Part shown: positions 7,333-15,186 of the stretch, piece after piece
How the letters are laid out: every line of letters starts with the position of its first letter
Numbering within the stretch: position 1 is the first letter of the stretch
Made by a program: the position numbers and the translations under genes
Notes under the pieces: generated by a model
Seen by the model: the letters and a program-made list of their open reading frames with translations, nothing else
Told to the model about the DNA's origin: nothing
Databases searched by the model: none
Assembly: GCA_963767565.1 (NCBI GenBank)
Contig: CAVYEG010000009.1
Location: 62,001 to 126,000, forward strand
Direction of reading: 5' to 3'
From: Palsa-504 sp963767565
Lineage (GTDB): Bacteria > Actinomycetota > Actinomycetes > Streptosporangiales > Streptosporangiaceae
DNA length: 64,000 bases

Positions 7333-8700
7333 GTGGAACTCCAGATCGATATCAGGGCCGGCGCCTCGCTTCGCCGCCAGCTCGAGGACGCGCTGCGGGT
7401 CGCGATCCGTTCCGGGCGGCTGGTCCCGGGTTCGGTGCTGCCGCCCAGCCGGGACCTGGCCGAGCAGCTGGGGGTATCCCGCGGCGTGGTGGTCGACAGT
7501 TACGCTCAGCTGGCTACCGAGGGCTACCTGGCCGCCAAGCGCGGATCGGCCACGCGGGTGGCCTCGCTGGCGGCATCGGGACGGTCGCCGGAGCGGCGGC
7601 AGGTGAGCCCGCCGCAGCTCTACCGCTACGACCTGCGGCCCGGGCAGGCCGATTACCATGCCTTCCCGCGCGCTGCCTGGAAGGCGGCGCTGATCAAGGC
7701 CCTGCGGGAGGTGCCCGACGGACGCCTCGGTTACGCCAGCCACCGCGGCGTGGCCGAGCTCAGGAACGCGGTGGCCGGATACCTGGCCCGGGTGCGCGGG
7801 GTGGTGGTGGAGCCCGAGCACGTCGTGGTCTGCTGCGCGGCATCCCAGGCGCTGACCGTGCTGTGGGACGTGCTGCGGCAGCGCGGCGCCCGCCGGATCG
7901 CGGTCGAGGATCCCGGCTGGCGCTGGCAGCGGTTCACCGTGGAGCATGCCGGGCTCGAGGCGGTGCCGGTGCGGGTGGACCGGGACGGCATGGTGATCAC
8001 CGAGCTCGCCGCGGCCGACGTCGACGCGGTGGTGATGACGCCGGCCCACCACTACCCGACCGGGGTGGTCATGACGGCCGAACGGCGCGGCGCGCTGATC
8101 GCCTGGGCCCGCGAGCGCGACGCGCTGATCGTCGAGGACGACTATGACGTCGAGTACCGCTTCGGCCGGGATCCGGTGGCTTCGCTGCAGGGACTGGCCC
8201 CGGAGCTAGTCGCGTTCGTCGGGACGACGAGCAAGACGCTGGCCCCGGCGCTGCGCCTGGCCTGGATCGTGCCGCCGTCCCGCCTGATCGACGACGTCGA
8301 GAACGTGCTGCTGATCACCGGCGTGACCCCGCCGACCATCGACCAGGTCGCCATGGCCTCGTTCATCGAGGACGCCGCTCTGGAACGTCACCTGCGCTCG
8401 ATGCGACGGCGCTACCGCGCCAAGCGGGATCTCCTGGTGGGCGAGCTCGGCAAGCACCTGCCCGGGGTGCGGGTGAGCGGGACCGCCGCCGGGCTGCACG
8501 TCCTGGCCTGGCTGCCCGACGGCGCCGACGAGCACGCGACGGCGATGCGGGCCCGGCGGGCCGATGTCGGCGTGCACGAACTGCACCGGCACTGCACGAC
8601 GCACGCCCCGTCCGCCCCGGCGCTGCTGATCGGCTTCGCGCTGCCGAGCGAGTCCGATCTGATCACCGGCGCCCGGCTGCTGGGCGAGGCGCTTTGCTGA
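7333..8700 (+). CDS. MocR/PdxR-family regulator (GntR HTH fused to aminotransferase)
   Basis: About 455 residues. The N-terminal GntR-type winged helix (about residues 10-80) shows LRRQLEDALRVAIRSGRL, PPSRDLAEQLGVSRGVVV and YAQLATEGYL. The rest is a fold-type I aminotransferase domain with YRYDLRPGQADYHAFPR, ASQALTVLWD, EDDYDVEYR and the PLP-lysine motif GTTSKTLAPALRLAW (Lys near 301). Such proteins usually sense PLP or an amino compound. I prefer GTG 7333 over ATG 7285: the earlier codon lies in the operator palindrome and adds 16 non-family residues. The target is probably the divergent reductase operon, although classical targets are PLP or GABA genes, none of which are present. Confidence 0.88.
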   Translation: MELQIDIRAGASLRRQLEDALRVAIRSGRLVPGSVLPPSRDLAEQLGVSRGVVVDSYAQLATEGYLAAKRGSATRVASLAASGRSPERRQVSPPQLYRYDLRPGQADYHAFPRAAWKAALIKALREVPDGRLGYASHRGVAELRNAVAGYLARVRGVVVEPEHVVVCCAASQALTVLWDVLRQRGARRIAVEDPGWRWQRFTVEHAGLEAVPVRVDRDGMVITELAAADVDAVVMTPAHHYPTGVVMTAERRGALIAWARERDALIVEDDYDVEYRFGRDPVASLQGLAPELVAFVGTTSKTLAPALRLAWIVPPSRLIDDVENVLLITGVTPPTIDQVAMASFIEDAALERHLRSMRRRYRAKRDLLVGELGKHLPGVRVSGTAAGLHVLAWLPDGADEHATAMRARRADVGVHELHRHCTTHAPSAPALLIGFALPSESDLITGARLLGEALC

Positions 8701-8709
8701 CCGGGCCGG

Positions 8710-9276
8710 TCAGCGGTCCTTGGTGGCCGCGAACCTGAGGCGGTCACCCGCCACGTCCACCCGGGCCCGGGTGAATCCCGCCACGCGCAGCCTGTCCTCC
8801 AGCGTGCCCGGGTCGACCGGGACGAACACGTCGTCTTCGTGCACCGCGCGCCGCGCGGGGGTGTCCAGCCCGTCCGAGCCCGCCAGCAGGCCGCCCGGCC
8901 GCAGCACCCGGGCCAGCTCGGCCAGGGCGGCGTCCTGCAGGGCCGGGGACGGGATGTGGTGCAGCATGGTCAGGCAGGCGGCCGAGGAGAACCGGCCCGC
9001 GGGAAACGGCAGCCGGGTCACGTCCCCGGCGACCACTGCCACGTTGCAGCCGGCCAGCCGCGAGGCCAGCTGGCCGGCCAGCGCCAGGTCCAGCTCGACC
9101 GCCGTGACCCGGGCGGCCTTGCGCCGCAGGATGTCGGTGGTCAGACCGGGGCCCGGCCCGACTTCGAGCAGGTCATCGCCGAGCTGGTAACCGTCGAGGA
9201 CCCAGGGCAGCAGCTCATCTTCGACCAGCCTGGCCCATTCCGGGCTGGAGCACAGTTCCAGGTGTGCCTTGTTCAC
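8710..9276 (-). CDS. Class I SAM-dependent methyltransferase
   Basis: This is a short methyltransferase of 188 residues. The SAM-binding motif I is LLEVGPGPGLTTDIL (about residues 36-50), followed by VTAVELDLALAGQL, GDVTRLPFPAGRFSSA and LARVLRPGGLLAGSDG, the standard order for UbiE/type-11 enzymes. The start is taken as GTG 9276 (VNKAHLELCSSPEW); upstream in-frame sequence is antisense to nudC. Its end converges on the MocR gene with a 9-base gap. The methyl acceptor cannot be inferred. Confidence 0.8.
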   Translation of the reverse strand: MNKAHLELCSSPEWARLVEDELLPWVLDGYQLGDDLLEVGPGPGLTTDILRRKAARVTAVELDLALAGQLASRLAGCNVAVVAGDVTRLPFPAGRFSSAACLTMLHHIPSPALQDAALAELARVLRPGGLLAGSDGLDTPARRAVHEDDVFVPVDPGTLEDRLRVAGFTRARVDVAGDRLRFAATKDR

Positions 9277-9342
9277 AGGTTCCGAGGGTAGCCGGGCCCC
9301 GGCGGGGTGCCTTCGACCGGAGCAGGACCAGGATGTGATGTC

Positions 9343-10248
9343 ATGACGATTCCGTATGCCGGGCTGGGCCTGGACCGGGCCACCGACCGCCGCGGCGACC
9401 CGGCGTGGGTGGCCGCCCGGGCGGCCGACGGACGCGCGCAGGTCTGGCCGTTGTGGCGCGATCAGTGCCTGGTCGCGGGTGATCCGCCGGTTCCCGTCAC
9501 GCTGGCGGCCGGCGAGACCGGCAGCCTGGACCCGGCCGGGCTGGTGCTGCTCGGGCTCGACGGCGACGTCCCGTATTTCACCGCCGACCTGTCCGACCTG
9601 GCCCTGGCCGACGCGCTGGCCCGTACCGGGGCGGACGCCGCGGCCGACATCAGGACCCTGTTCTCCGGCCTGCCTGCTGACCAGACCGGGATGCTGGCCT
9701 ACGCCCGCGGGCTGCTCTACTGGGGTCGGCAGCAGCGCTACTGCGGCCGCTGCGGCTCCGCCGCTGAGCTCCGCCACGCCGGTCACCTGCGGACCTGCAC
9801 CAACGGCGAGTGCGGCGCGCTGATCTTTCCGCGCATCGAGCCCGCGGTCATCACGCTCGTCGAGACCAGCACCCGGCCGCGGCGGTGCCTGCTGGCCCGG
9901 CACCGCGCGTCGACGGCCGGCCGCTTCTCACTGCTGGCCGGCTTCCTGGAACTGGGCGAGTCGCTGGAAGACGCGGTGCGCCGGGAGATCTTCGAGGAGG
10001 CCGGCGTAGCGCTGCGCGAGGTCAGCTACTTCGGCTCCCAGCCCTGGCCGTTCCCGGCTGGCCTGATGGTGGCGTTCCGGGCCAGCGCCGCCGGGGAGTC
10101 GGTGTCCGTTGACGGCGACGAGATCGTCGAGGCCCGCTGGTTCACCCGCGACGAGCTGAACGAGTCCGAGCAGGCCCAAGGCCGGCTCGGCCGCGTCGAC
10201 TCAGTCGACCGGGTGCTGCTGGCGGCTTGGCTGGCCGAGGATGAGTAG
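9343..10248 (+). CDS. nudC: NAD(+) diphosphatase / NAD-decapping Nudix hydrolase
   Basis: NudC hydrolyses NAD(H) to NMN(H) and AMP, and in several bacteria removes NAD caps from RNA. About 301 residues. An N-terminal beta domain is followed by a zinc ribbon YCGRCG...TCTNGEC (Cys near 134, 137, 152 and 157). The Nudix box GFLELGESLEDAVRREIFEE runs from about residue 200 and is fully canonical. The NudC-specific SQPWPFP follows at about residue 235. ATG 9343 is chosen because upstream in-frame residues are not family-like. It is monocistronic here. Confidence 0.93.
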   Translation: MTIPYAGLGLDRATDRRGDPAWVAARAADGRAQVWPLWRDQCLVAGDPPVPVTLAAGETGSLDPAGLVLLGLDGDVPYFTADLSDLALADALARTGADAAADIRTLFSGLPADQTGMLAYARGLLYWGRQQRYCGRCGSAAELRHAGHLRTCTNGECGALIFPRIEPAVITLVETSTRPRRCLLARHRASTAGRFSLLAGFLELGESLEDAVRREIFEEAGVALREVSYFGSQPWPFPAGLMVAFRASAAGESVSVDGDEIVEARWFTRDELNESEQAQGRLGRVDSVDRVLLAAWLAEDE

Positions 10249-10504
10249 ACGTCGCCTGGGAACTGCCGGTGGGACGCGGATTGGTGTGGATGTGACTTTC
10301 TACGCACTCTTGCGGGCAGGCGCCCCAGGCGCATGGTCCCGGCGAGCAGGGTCTCGGGCGGGGAGCGCTGGGCGGCGGCCCACGCGGGCGGATCGCCGTC
10401 CGGCCAGTGCGCGCGCTGGGCCACCCGGCCGCGCGGCGCGGGCCGGGGTGTCCCGGCGGCGGCGCACCGGGCCCGGGTGCCTCACCCGCCTCATGACCGG
10501 GTGA
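10249..10504. other. Gene-free GC-rich stretch after nudC
   Basis: No frame in these 256 bases looks coding: all open frames are short and rich in Arg/Pro/Ala. It leads directly into the inverted-repeat element that starts near 10527. Confidence 0.5.
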
Positions 10505-10526
10505 TATGTTCCGCGATGCGGAATTG

Positions 10527-10902
10527 CTGCGGTTGATTTCGGTCCTGCGGTTGATTAGCGGTATTCCGCAAGCGTTCCGGAATAAGGTGACTTCTCGCGT
10601 GTCTGGGCGTCCGGATGTGGTTGAATGCCCCGCGCCTGGCCACGCAGTCCCCCGGGCTGGGTGTTTCCATGATCGCGAAGGGTTTGGTATCAAAAACCGT
10701 AGTAAAGCCTTCGCGATCATGGGCAAGGGGGCCGGGACGGGACCAGGAGCTCACCCGGGCTACGGCACGGACGACCGCAAATTACGAACAAACCCCGTAA
10801 ACGATCGCATAGTGTCCGCCGGTCGCGACACGCCGGAAACTCACCTTACTTTGGCATGCTCACCCAGTACCCACAATCCACCGCAGAACGCTAATCAACC
10901 GC
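10527..10902. repeat. Composite inverted-repeat element without coding capacity
   Basis: The outer arms GCGGTTGATTAGCG (10547-10560) and CGCTAATCAACCGC (10889-10902) are perfect inverted copies. Each is accompanied by a second related copy: TGCGGTTGATT at 10527-10537 on the left and a GCGGTGGATT complement at about 10876-10885 on the right. Inside, TAAGGTGA(C/G)TT occurs inverted near 10584 and 10845. The core is a perfect 15-bp hairpin, CCATGATCGCGAAGG (10667-10681) with CCTTCGCGATCATGG (10708-10722), around a 26-base AT-rich loop. Base composition is clearly lower in GC than neighbouring genes. It may be a MITE-like or REP-like element, or a structured RNA; no transposase is present. Confidence 0.6.
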
Positions 10903-11190
10903 GGGCGTGAGGCGGGAGGGACAGGCGGGACGGGCCCGGGCAGCCCGGCCCGGGCCACCACCAGGCACCGGCACCTGACGGCCTGCCAGCCGCGACGGGG
11001 TCGATCCCCGCACCCCAGAGCCGTCATAGCGGATACGTCGTCTCGGTCCCAAGGCGACCCTGCTGACCTGGCCAGATCGCCGGGGAATTTACCAAAGACC
11101 ACGCTTTGCGGCAGAGCACCCACACATGCGCTTGCAGGCGGGCCAGTGAGACTGGAGAGACCGGCGAGAGCGCTGATGCCGGAGCGTGAA

Positions 11191-11408
11191 GTCGGGTGGT
11201 CGGAGGCCGGGTGGTCGGAGGCCGGGTGGTCGGAGGCCGGGGGTCGGGAGGCCGGGGGGTCAGAGGGCGGGTGGTCGGGAGGTCGGGAGGCCTGGGGGTC
11301 GGGAGGCCTGGGGGTCGGGAGGCCGGGGGTCAGAGGGCGGGTGGTCGGGAGGTCGGGAGGTCGGGAGGTCGGAGGCCGGGGGGTCGGAGGCCGGGGGTCG
11401 GGGTGGGC
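11191..11408 (+). repeat. G-rich minisatellite (about 15-bp units)
   Basis: More than a dozen imperfect units of the type GGTCGGAGGCCGGGT or GGTCGGGAGGCCTGG are arranged head to tail. One strand is almost free of A and very rich in G runs, so G-quadruplex formation is possible. All frames are open only because of the repeat. It ends 6 bases before the stop of the gene at 11415. Confidence 0.85.
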
Positions 11409-11414
11409 CTGATT

Positions 11415-11927
11415 TCAAGTGTCCCGGATGGGCCCGATCTTCAGCTGGCCGGTCACCTGGACCAGGAGTGCGTCGATGGCCGGGCGGGTTTGGGTCATGA
11501 GCGATTCATAGAGCCTTTTCCAGTCTTCGGTCTTGGCGCAGACGCGGAGCCGGTCGATCTCGCTGTCGAGGTAGTTCACGACCTTCTGCTGGGCCTGGGC
11601 CAGGTCCTGCTGTGCGGCGGGCGGGAGCAGCCGTTTGGACCTGCTGAGCTGGATTTGTATGGCTGAGCCGATATTCCAGGAGTCGTCGCTGTCCCAGTGG
11701 GCCAGCGCGGTCTCCAGGCCGGACGCGCCCCGGGGTCCTTGCTTGCCGTAGTAGGCGACCCGCAGGGCCAGCTTCCAGTACTCCCACAAGCTGGCGGCCA
11801 GGATGTCGACCAGTTCCAGGGAGGACCGGTACCGTTCGCTGCGGCGGTCCAGGAATCCCTTGACCAGGGGCACCAGCAGGCCGCCGAGCACGGCGGTCAG
11901 CGTGACGCCGACGATGACCTCAACCAT
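11415..11927 (-). CDS. Small membrane-anchored hypothetical protein
   Basis: 170 residues, not recognised. One N-terminal membrane helix (VIVGVTLTAVLGGLLVPLV, about residues 4-22) is followed by a basic stretch (FLDRRSERYR) and a long, mostly helical cytoplasmic part. That part contains a heptad-like region (QQDLAQAQQKVVNYLDSEID, about 110-130) that could form a coiled coil. Third codon positions are typical of the genome, and the normal start ATG 11927 supports a real gene. It stands alone between the minisatellite and an oxidoreductase. Confidence 0.65.
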   Translation of the reverse strand: MVEVIVGVTLTAVLGGLLVPLVKGFLDRRSERYRSSLELVDILAASLWEYWKLALRVAYYGKQGPRGASGLETALAHWDSDDSWNIGSAIQIQLSRSKRLLPPAAQQDLAQAQQKVVNYLDSEIDRLRVCAKTEDWKRLYESLMTQTRPAIDALLVQVTGQLKIGPIRDT

Positions 11928-12068
11928 GCCCGGCCCGCCGGTGCCGCCCGGCCCGCTGGTCCTGCCCGTGGCCAGCCTGAGTGCCGACCTCAGCCTGGAT
12001 CACGAGCACGCTGGACCCCGCCACATGGCCATTGTCCTCCGGCCTGGCACGTCGGGTGCAGGTCTGGG

Positions 12069-13115
12069 TCAGGAATCACCCGTCTCGGGCAGGTGGACCA
12101 CCTGGGCGGTGCGGGCACTGAGCCGGGCGGCGTCCAGGACGGTCGCGGTCGCGACGGCGTCGCGGGGGTTCACCGGCACCGGCTCCGAGCCGCGGATCGC
12201 GGCCGCGAACGCGGGGTAGAACACGTCCCACCGGCCTGGCCGGGACGGCACGGCCTCGGCGGCATCGCCGCGTCGCAGCTGGCCCCACCGCTCGGCCGGC
12301 TCGGTGCCCCAGGCCTCGCCCAGCGTGGCGGGCGAGGCTCCGGCGCGCAGCTGGGCTTCCTGGCCGTCGGGTTCGGCGATGACGTAGCCGCCCGCGGTCC
12401 CGGCGGCACGCAGCCGCGGGCCGGGCGCCCCTTGCCGCCAGCTGCCCCACAGGCGGGACCGCACGCCGCTGGCGTGGGTCAGGGCCAGGAACACGTCGTC
12501 ATCGAGGCCCGTTGCGTCGGTGCGGTAGTGCATCTCGGCGTAGACGGAGCGGACCGGGCCGGCCAGCACCAGGGCCTGGTCGGCCAGGTGGCTGCCGAGA
12601 TCCAGCAGCGTGCCGCCACCCGCGGCCCGCGGGCCCGGCTCCGGCCGGAACCGCTCGAACCGGGACTCGAAGGCGGTCAGCGTGCCCAGCGACCCGCCGG
12701 CCAGCAGCTCGCGCAGGGTCAGGAAGTCCGAATCCCAGCGGCGGTTCTGGTAAACGGTCAGCGGGACGCCGAGCTGGGTGGCCAGCTGGACCGTGGCCCG
12801 GGCCGATTCGGCGTCCAGCGCGAACGGCTTGTCGCAGGACACGGCGAGGCCCAGCCGCAGCGCCTGCTGGGTGAGCGCGACGTGGGTGGCAGCCGGGGTG
12901 GAAATCGCCACCGCCTCCGCCCCGGCCGCGGCTAGTCCTGCCAGGGAGCCGAAGACGGGCCGGCCGAGGTCCTCGGCCACCTGACGGGCCCGCTCGGCCG
13001 AGGTGGTGACCACGCCGAGGAAGTCACATCCGGCGGCGGCCGCGATCAGCGGCGCGTGGAAGTACCGGCCGCCGGTGCCATAGCCGGCCAGGCCGATGCG
13101 GACGGGTGCGGGCAC
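12069..13115 (-). CDS. Gfo/Idh/MocA-family oxidoreductase
   Basis: About 348 residues. This is an NAD(P)-dependent dehydrogenase acting on sugars, inositols or related compounds. The N-terminal Rossmann motif GLAGYGTGGRYFHAPLIAA (about residues 7-25) is followed by AVAISTPAATHVAL, the catalytic-lysine motif CDKPFALD (about 93) and the C-terminal alpha/beta domain with GGGTLLDLGSHLADQALVL. The frame is open further upstream. GTG 13115 has an AAGGAG site 7 bases away and removes a non-family Arg/Pro-rich extension. There is no sugar transporter or operon partner nearby, so the substrate is open. Confidence 0.85.
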   Translation of the reverse strand: MPAPVRIGLAGYGTGGRYFHAPLIAAAAGCDFLGVVTTSAERARQVAEDLGRPVFGSLAGLAAAGAEAVAISTPAATHVALTQQALRLGLAVSCDKPFALDAESARATVQLATQLGVPLTVYQNRRWDSDFLTLRELLAGGSLGTLTAFESRFERFRPEPGPRAAGGGTLLDLGSHLADQALVLAGPVRSVYAEMHYRTDATGLDDDVFLALTHASGVRSRLWGSWRQGAPGPRLRAAGTAGGYVIAEPDGQEAQLRAGASPATLGEAWGTEPAERWGQLRRGDAAEAVPSRPGRWDVFYPAFAAAIRGSEPVPVNPRDAVATATVLDAARLSARTAQVVHLPETGDS

Positions 13116-13334
13116 GAGGAGGCTCCTTCCGCCGGGACGACTGGCCACTGACGCTATCGCCCGACCAGCGGGCCGCGGAGCCAGGGGTCGCGCCGATGGC
13201 GGGTGGTGGGTGCCGGTGCCGGGCGTGCGCGTGGCCGGTGCGCGCGGGCGAGCACGCACGGCATAATAGGCCCTGGATATCAAGGGTGAGCCGGGAAGTC
13301 TGGTCGGCTAGTGATCAAGCTCGGGGAGCCGGCC

Positions 13335-14696
13335 ATGTACCGCGGCATTTTCTCAGCGGCGCTCTCGTCGCACTGGCGTCGCGAGGTGCTGCGCACCAGC
13401 TTGTGGTTCGTGCCGTCGCTGGAGGTGCTGGCCGCAATCGGGCTGTTCGCCGGCACGCTGGCCGCGGACCGGGCCGCCTACCGCGGTGACTTCACGCTCC
13501 CGGGCTGGGTGATCAGCGGCAGCGCGGACGCGGCGCGGCAGATCCTGACCACCATCGCCGCCGCGATCATCACCGTGGTGGGCGTGGTGTTCTCCATCAT
13601 CCTGGTCACCCTGACGCTGGCCTCGACCCAGTTCGGGCCGCGGATGCTGCGGAACTTCATCCGGGACCGCGGCACGCAGCTGACCCTGGGCACGTTCGTG
13701 GCCACGTTCGTCTACTCGGTGCTGGTCCTGGCCTCGATCGGAACCGGGTCGCACGGCGACCTCGTGCCGCACATCAGCGTGACCACCACGCTCGGCCTGA
13801 CGGTCATCGACCTGGGCGTACTGATCTACTTCATCCACCACACGGCGATCTCCATCCAGTTGCCGCAGGTGATCGCGAGCATCGCCGCCGACCTGACCGA
13901 GGCGATCCGGGAGCAGGGCAGCGAGGCAGGCCGGCCGGGGCTGGAGGCCGGCCCGGCCGCGGTCGAGCTGGTGACCCGGACCGAGGCCACCGGAGCCGTG
14001 CTGCTGGCCCCGGTCAGCGGGTACGTGCAGTTCATCAAGCATCAGAACCTGGTCCGGCTGGCGGCCGGGGCCGACGCCGTGATCAACCTGGAGCACCGGC
14101 CCGGCCACTTCATCGTGGCCGGGCACCGGTTCGCCACGGTCTGGCCGCCGAAGGCAGCGCCGCTGGTCCGGCAGGCGCTGGGCCGGGCGCACCTCATCGG
14201 ACCGCAACGGACGCTGACCCAGGACGTGTCGTTCGGCTTCGACCAGCTGGCTGAGATCGCGATCCGCGCCCTGTCGCCCGCGGTCAACGACCCCTTCACG
14301 GCGATGACCTGCATCGACTGGCTGGGCGAGAACCTGTGCAAGATCGTCGCCGGGTGGCATCCGGCCCGGGTGCACCGGGACGCCCAGGGCTACATCCGGG
14401 TCATCACGGCCGAGCCGGCCTACGACCGGCTGGTGCAGCGCTCGTTCGAGAAGATCAGGCAGTCCAGCCTGGGCATGCCTTCGGTCATGATCCGCGAGCT
14501 CGAGGCGCTGGCCAGGATCATGACCGAGACGACCAGCGACGGGCAGCGCCGGGTGCTGCTCGAGCAGGCGGCCATGATCGACCGGGCCAGCGAGCGTTCG
14601 GTGCCAGAAGCCGCCGACCGGGCCGATATCCGGCGGCGGTACGAGGCCATCCTGACCATGGAGTCGCAGCTGGCCGCCAGCGGGCGCCAGGGCTGA
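13335..14696 (+). CDS. DUF2254 integral membrane protein
   Basis: About 453 residues. Four hydrophobic segments occupy the first third: LWFVPSLEVLAAIGLFAGTLA, ILTTIAAAIITVVGVVFSII, TFVATFVYSVLVLASIG and LTVIDLGVLIYFIHH. A large cytoplasmic domain follows. The sequence VTLTLASTQFGPRMLRNFI after the second helix and the SPAVNDPFTAMTCIDWLG motif near residue 315 are hallmarks of the DUF2254 family, which has no established function. ATG 13335 is preceded by GGGGAG at 6 bases; GTG 13311 is an upstream alternative. No obvious operon partner. Confidence 0.85.
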   Translation: MYRGIFSAALSSHWRREVLRTSLWFVPSLEVLAAIGLFAGTLAADRAAYRGDFTLPGWVISGSADAARQILTTIAAAIITVVGVVFSIILVTLTLASTQFGPRMLRNFIRDRGTQLTLGTFVATFVYSVLVLASIGTGSHGDLVPHISVTTTLGLTVIDLGVLIYFIHHTAISIQLPQVIASIAADLTEAIREQGSEAGRPGLEAGPAAVELVTRTEATGAVLLAPVSGYVQFIKHQNLVRLAAGADAVINLEHRPGHFIVAGHRFATVWPPKAAPLVRQALGRAHLIGPQRTLTQDVSFGFDQLAEIAIRALSPAVNDPFTAMTCIDWLGENLCKIVAGWHPARVHRDAQGYIRVITAEPAYDRLVQRSFEKIRQSSLGMPSVMIRELEALARIMTETTSDGQRRVLLEQAAMIDRASERSVPEAADRADIRRRYEAILTMESQLAASGRQG

Positions 14697-14764
14697 CTAG
14701 GCGCTTGGGCGGCCCGGCCGGGGGCGGAGGCGGAGGCGGAGGACGGAAACTAAATCGCCGGCCG

Positions 14765-14794
14765 TGTCGGAAACGCGGTCGGCCCGTTCGTGAA
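14765..14794 (+). promoter_or_regulatory. Candidate ECF42-type promoter
   Basis: TGTCGG (14765-14770) and CGTGAA (14789-14794) are separated by 18 bp upstream of the DGPF-type gene. Published ECF42 targets carry a TGTCGA-like -35 and a CGA/TC-type -10, as I recall. The match is partial. Confidence 0.35.
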
Positions 14795-14838
14795 CTAGGT
14801 GAAGGATGCCACTGGCATCGCAGAAAACGGAGGCAATC

Positions 14839-15183
14839 GTGAAATACGTCATTCTGCTCATGAACACCGAGGCGGCGCAGAACATGACCGAGGCCGATGG
14901 CCAGGCCTGGTACGGCGAGATCGGCGCCTGGTATGAGAAGGGCGGCGGCGGTTCCGGCAAGCTGGCGGAAACCGGCTACCAGCTCGCGCCGGGGAACACG
15001 GCCAAGACGGTCCGGGCCGGCGGCGTGACCGACGGCCCGTTCATGGAGACCAAGGAGGCCCTCGGCGGCTACTCGGTGCTGGACACCGACACCATCGAGG
15101 AAGCCGTGGAGATCGCGAAGACCTGGCCCGGGGTCGACCGGGGCTGGATGACGATCGAGGTCCGGCCGGTCGTGGAGATGTAG
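14839..15183 (+). CDS. YCII/DGPF-domain protein
   Basis: 114 residues with the ferredoxin-like YCII fold. It carries the family signature TDGPFMETKEALGGY (about residues 60-75), which gives DGPF proteins their name, and ends in the typical TIEVRPVVEM. GTG 14839 has a GGAGG site 5 bases upstream. Such proteins are encoded next to ECF42 sigma factors and are assumed to be their targets or partners. Here the sigma gene faces it tail to tail, with only three bases between the stop codons. The biochemical role is unknown. Confidence 0.88.
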   Translation: MKYVILLMNTEAAQNMTEADGQAWYGEIGAWYEKGGGGSGKLAETGYQLAPGNTAKTVRAGGVTDGPFMETKEALGGYSVLDTDTIEEAVEIAKTWPGVDRGWMTIEVRPVVEM

Positions 15184-15186
15184 CAC

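Noticed and set aside
10527..10902. tRNA or insertion sequence
   Set aside because: No cloverleaf or T-loop sequence could be found, and no transposase reading frame fits between the arms.
11191..11408. CRISPR-like repeat array
   Set aside because: Units are contiguous, short and imperfect, with no spacers, and no cas genes are present; it is a minisatellite.
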